Assembly: GCF_001998865.1 (NCBI RefSeq)
Contig: NZ_CP019607.1
Span: 744,001-808,000, forward strand
DNA from: Tessaracoccus flavescens
Lineage (GTDB): Bacteria; Actinomycetota; Actinomycetes; Propionibacteriales; Propionibacteriaceae
DNA: 64,000 nt
Direction of reading: 5' to 3'
Under the pieces are notes generated by a model. It searched no databases. It worked only from the letters and a program-made list of their open reading frames with translations, and was not told the DNA's origin. Of the stretch, positions 62,534-64,000 are shown piece by piece (positions within the stretch are counted from its first letter, which is position 1; every line of letters starts with the position of its first letter). Made by a program: the position numbers and the translations under genes.

Positions 62534-63493
62534 TCAGTGGGCGTAGGCGCCGAGGAAGCGCCTGTACTGATCGAAGACGACTTTCCTGATCTCCGGCTGG
62601 GAGAGGACGAGGTCGTGCAGGCCACCCTGGATGCGCGAGAGCACCACGAGGTTTCCGAGGCGGGCGGCGCGCTCGGCGATGCGTTCGACGTCGAGGACGG
62701 TGTCGGCGCTGAGCAGCGCCTCGTCCCACGCCCGTCGGAAGTCGGTGCGCTCCGAGATGGCCACGAGGATCGGGCAGTCGATGGCCAGGCCGGCCGCGAT
62801 CCGGCTGTGCCCCTGCAGGATCGCGGACAACCACCCGAAGCGGACGAGGAAGGCGGGATCGCCCTTGAGGTTGTGGTTGTAGGTCCACTCCCCGTCCTCG
62901 TCGACGGCGATCGAGCGCCGGTAGAACCCGTTGTCGGCCATGGGCACCGCGGTGGTCGGGGCGACGGCTCCCGCTGCGCTGAACATGGGCTGGGCCGTCG
63001 GCCGCAGCATCGGATTGGCCTGCAGTTCGAGCCAGGGGGAGTTGAGCATGAGGGCCGCGAACTGCCCCGGTCGCTCGTTGACGTAGAGCGAGGTCGTCAA
63101 GCCACCCGTTGAGTGCGCCATCAGCACGATCTCGTCGTGCCCGGCCTCCCGGATCGCCTCGACGGCGGCATCGAGTTCCACGAAGTAGTCGTCGAGCCTC
63201 GAGATGTAGCCGGCGAGCTGCTTCGGCCGCAGCGACCTGCCGTACCTGCGCAGGTCGATGGCGTAGAAGTCGTAGCCGAGGGCGTCCATCTCGTCGCCGA
63301 GGTGCGCCTGGAAGAAGTAGTCGCTCCAGCCGTGGACATAGAGCACCGCCCGCGAACGCGTGGGAGTGGCCCGTCGGATGAGGGTCGCGACGAGGCTGTT
63401 GTCGGGCTCGAGGGCGTAGGTCGGCTCGTCGGGCAGTTCGATCGTGAACTGCTCGTAGCCGTCAAGCTCCGAGTCGGGTGCCCAGGCGGTCAC
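62534..63493 (-). CDS. Alpha/beta hydrolase (lysophospholipase-like)
   Basis: 319 residues. Order of motifs: AVLYVHGWSDYFF (oxyanion HG), LMAHSTGGLTTSLY (nucleophile Ser), ILVAISERTDFRRAW (likely Asp region) and QGGLHDLVLSQP (catalytic His). This is the Hydrolase_4/serine aminopeptidase S33 layout seen in monoacylglycerol lipases. GTG start at 63493. No membrane segment or signal peptide. Confidence 0.85.
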   Translation of the reverse strand: MTAWAPDSELDGYEQFTIELPDEPTYALEPDNSLVATLIRRATPTRSRAVLYVHGWSDYFFQAHLGDEMDALGYDFYAIDLRRYGRSLRPKQLAGYISRLDDYFVELDAAVEAIREAGHDEIVLMAHSTGGLTTSLYVNERPGQFAALMLNSPWLELQANPMLRPTAQPMFSAAGAVAPTTAVPMADNGFYRRSIAVDEDGEWTYNHNLKGDPAFLVRFGWLSAILQGHSRIAAGLAIDCPILVAISERTDFRRAWDEALLSADTVLDVERIAERAARLGNLVVLSRIQGGLHDLVLSQPEIRKVVFDQYRRFLGAYAH

Positions 63494-63505
63494 GGGCGGC
63501 GAGGC

Positions 63506-63727
63506 CTATGACGAGCGACGCTCGTCGTCTTCTTCGTAGTCCGCGTCGTCGTAGTCCGCGTATTCCTCAGCCAGATCGGCATAGGAATCGGGGATCTCAC
63601 CGACGTCCGTGACGCTGTCTGCGCCTCGGAGCTCACGCTCCAATGACGCGAAATCGGTGTCTACCGGGCGATACTTAAGATCGCGAGCCACCTTGGTCTG
63701 CTTCGCCTTTGCACGGCCGCGCCCCAT
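63506..63727 (-). CDS. DUF3073 family protein
   Basis: 73 residues: MGRGRAKAKQTKVARDLKYR at the N-terminus is the hallmark of DUF3073, followed by an acidic, tyrosine-rich tail (YADLAEEYADYDDADYEEDD). A small basic/acidic actinobacterial protein of unknown role. ATG at 63727 preferred over 63781, since the family begins MGRGRAK. Confidence 0.92.
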   Translation of the reverse strand: MGRGRAKAKQTKVARDLKYRPVDTDFASLERELRGADSVTDVGEIPDSYADLAEEYADYDDADYEEDDERRSS

Positions 63728-63941
63728 ATCGGGTCGACCCCCTTGCCTTGTCCCTCGCGGTCTTACCGCGGAATCTGTCACTAACTCGTGGGTACAGGCT
63801 ACCCAATGTGTCGGGTTACTCCAAAGACCGCGCTCATGGGCGCGGCGTGTGTTCGCAACCGAAGAACACGCGTCGCAACCGGCGGTGTCCTGACCGACTA
63901 TCGACCCGTCCGCTCAGAATAGACCCGGTCCTCCTGCTCGG

Positions 63942-64000
63942 TCAGGCGGCCCGCCGAACGGGCCGTGGGCGCACCACGACCGGGCGGGCGCCGGATCGGT
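63942..64000 (-). CDS. Possible C-terminus of a gene running off the window
   Basis: The minus strand at the edge reads RSGARPVVVRPRPVRRAA and a TGA (63944-63942). Basic and proline-rich, plausible as a protein tail, but too short to be sure. 63728-63941 contains the DUF3073 upstream region and a long imperfect hairpin near 63842-63870. Confidence 0.25.
   Translation of the reverse strand, partial: RSGARPVVVRPRPVRRAA

Overview
The window looks like chromosomal DNA of a high-GC Gram-positive bacterium. Nearly all genes are Actinobacteria-type: HspR-controlled dnaK operon, menaquinone genes, DUF3073, DUF421, DUF4862, excalibur domain, KdpF-type leader peptides, and many starts that lie 5-7 nt after a TANNNT -10 box (leaderless mRNAs). 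The menaquinone, Nrf/Ccs, Kdp and fused glycyl-tRNA synthetase content suggests the Propionibacteriaceae (Tessaracoccus-like). That family assignment is inference; no rRNA is present to settle it.

Layout. 1-5.3 kb: a dnaK-grpE-dnaJ-hspR chaperone operon next to an inverted, internally deleted clpB remnant. 5.3-18.1 kb: ordinary housekeeping DNA with an ABC exporter pair, menG, a RecB-like nuclease, menEACD, and a translationally coupled sugar-nucleotidyltransferase / GHMP kinase / Nudix operon preceded by a DhaL-like gene. 18.1-24.7 kb: a scrapheap of truncated genes and insertion sequences (resolvase tail, beheaded MFS gene, ISL3 half, intact IS110 transposase, IS256 tail fused to the first codons of tig). 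24.8-37.2 kb: two functional blocks for uptake and breakdown of a rhamnose-like or other rare ketose: DeoR regulator, binding protein, ATPase, two permeases and ketose 3-epimerase on one operon; a class II aldolase, rhamnulokinase-like kinase and a LacI regulator on the other side of a tRNA-Gly and a dead glutaminase gene. LacI has lost its DNA-binding head to a second ISL3 remnant, yet its two identical operators survive. 37.5-46.6 kb: hydroxyacid dehydrogenase, fused GlyQS, pentapeptide-repeat protein, patatin, a TetR/membrane-protein pair with twin operators, aspartate racemase. 46.7-48.2 kb: a broken kdpFA operon ending at a tRNA-Lys. 48.3-51.8 kb: lipocalin, excalibur protein, a membrane-anchored protein resembling a GroEL apical domain, and a secreted SH3/VldE-like wall protein with a structured leader. 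51.8-54.7 kb: tRNA-Glu, tRNA-Asp and tRNA-Phe, the last being the attachment site of a small dead integrative element flanked by a perfect 49-bp direct repeat. 54.8-64 kb: DUF4862, SDR, DUF421, catalase, YdeI, a collapsed nrf/ccs cytochrome cluster, an alpha/beta hydrolase and DUF3073; several genes here carry single frameshifts, which may be real decay or sequencing indels.

How it fits together. The menaquinone genes and the (now dead) NrfHA nitrite reductase and cytochrome c maturation genes point to an anaerobic-respiring ancestor that is losing this branch. Carbohydrate uptake and salvage genes are prominent. Gene loss through IS activity and deletion is the dominant theme of the window. 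The most unusual intact item is the 220-residue membrane-anchored GroEL-apical-like protein at 49267-49929.
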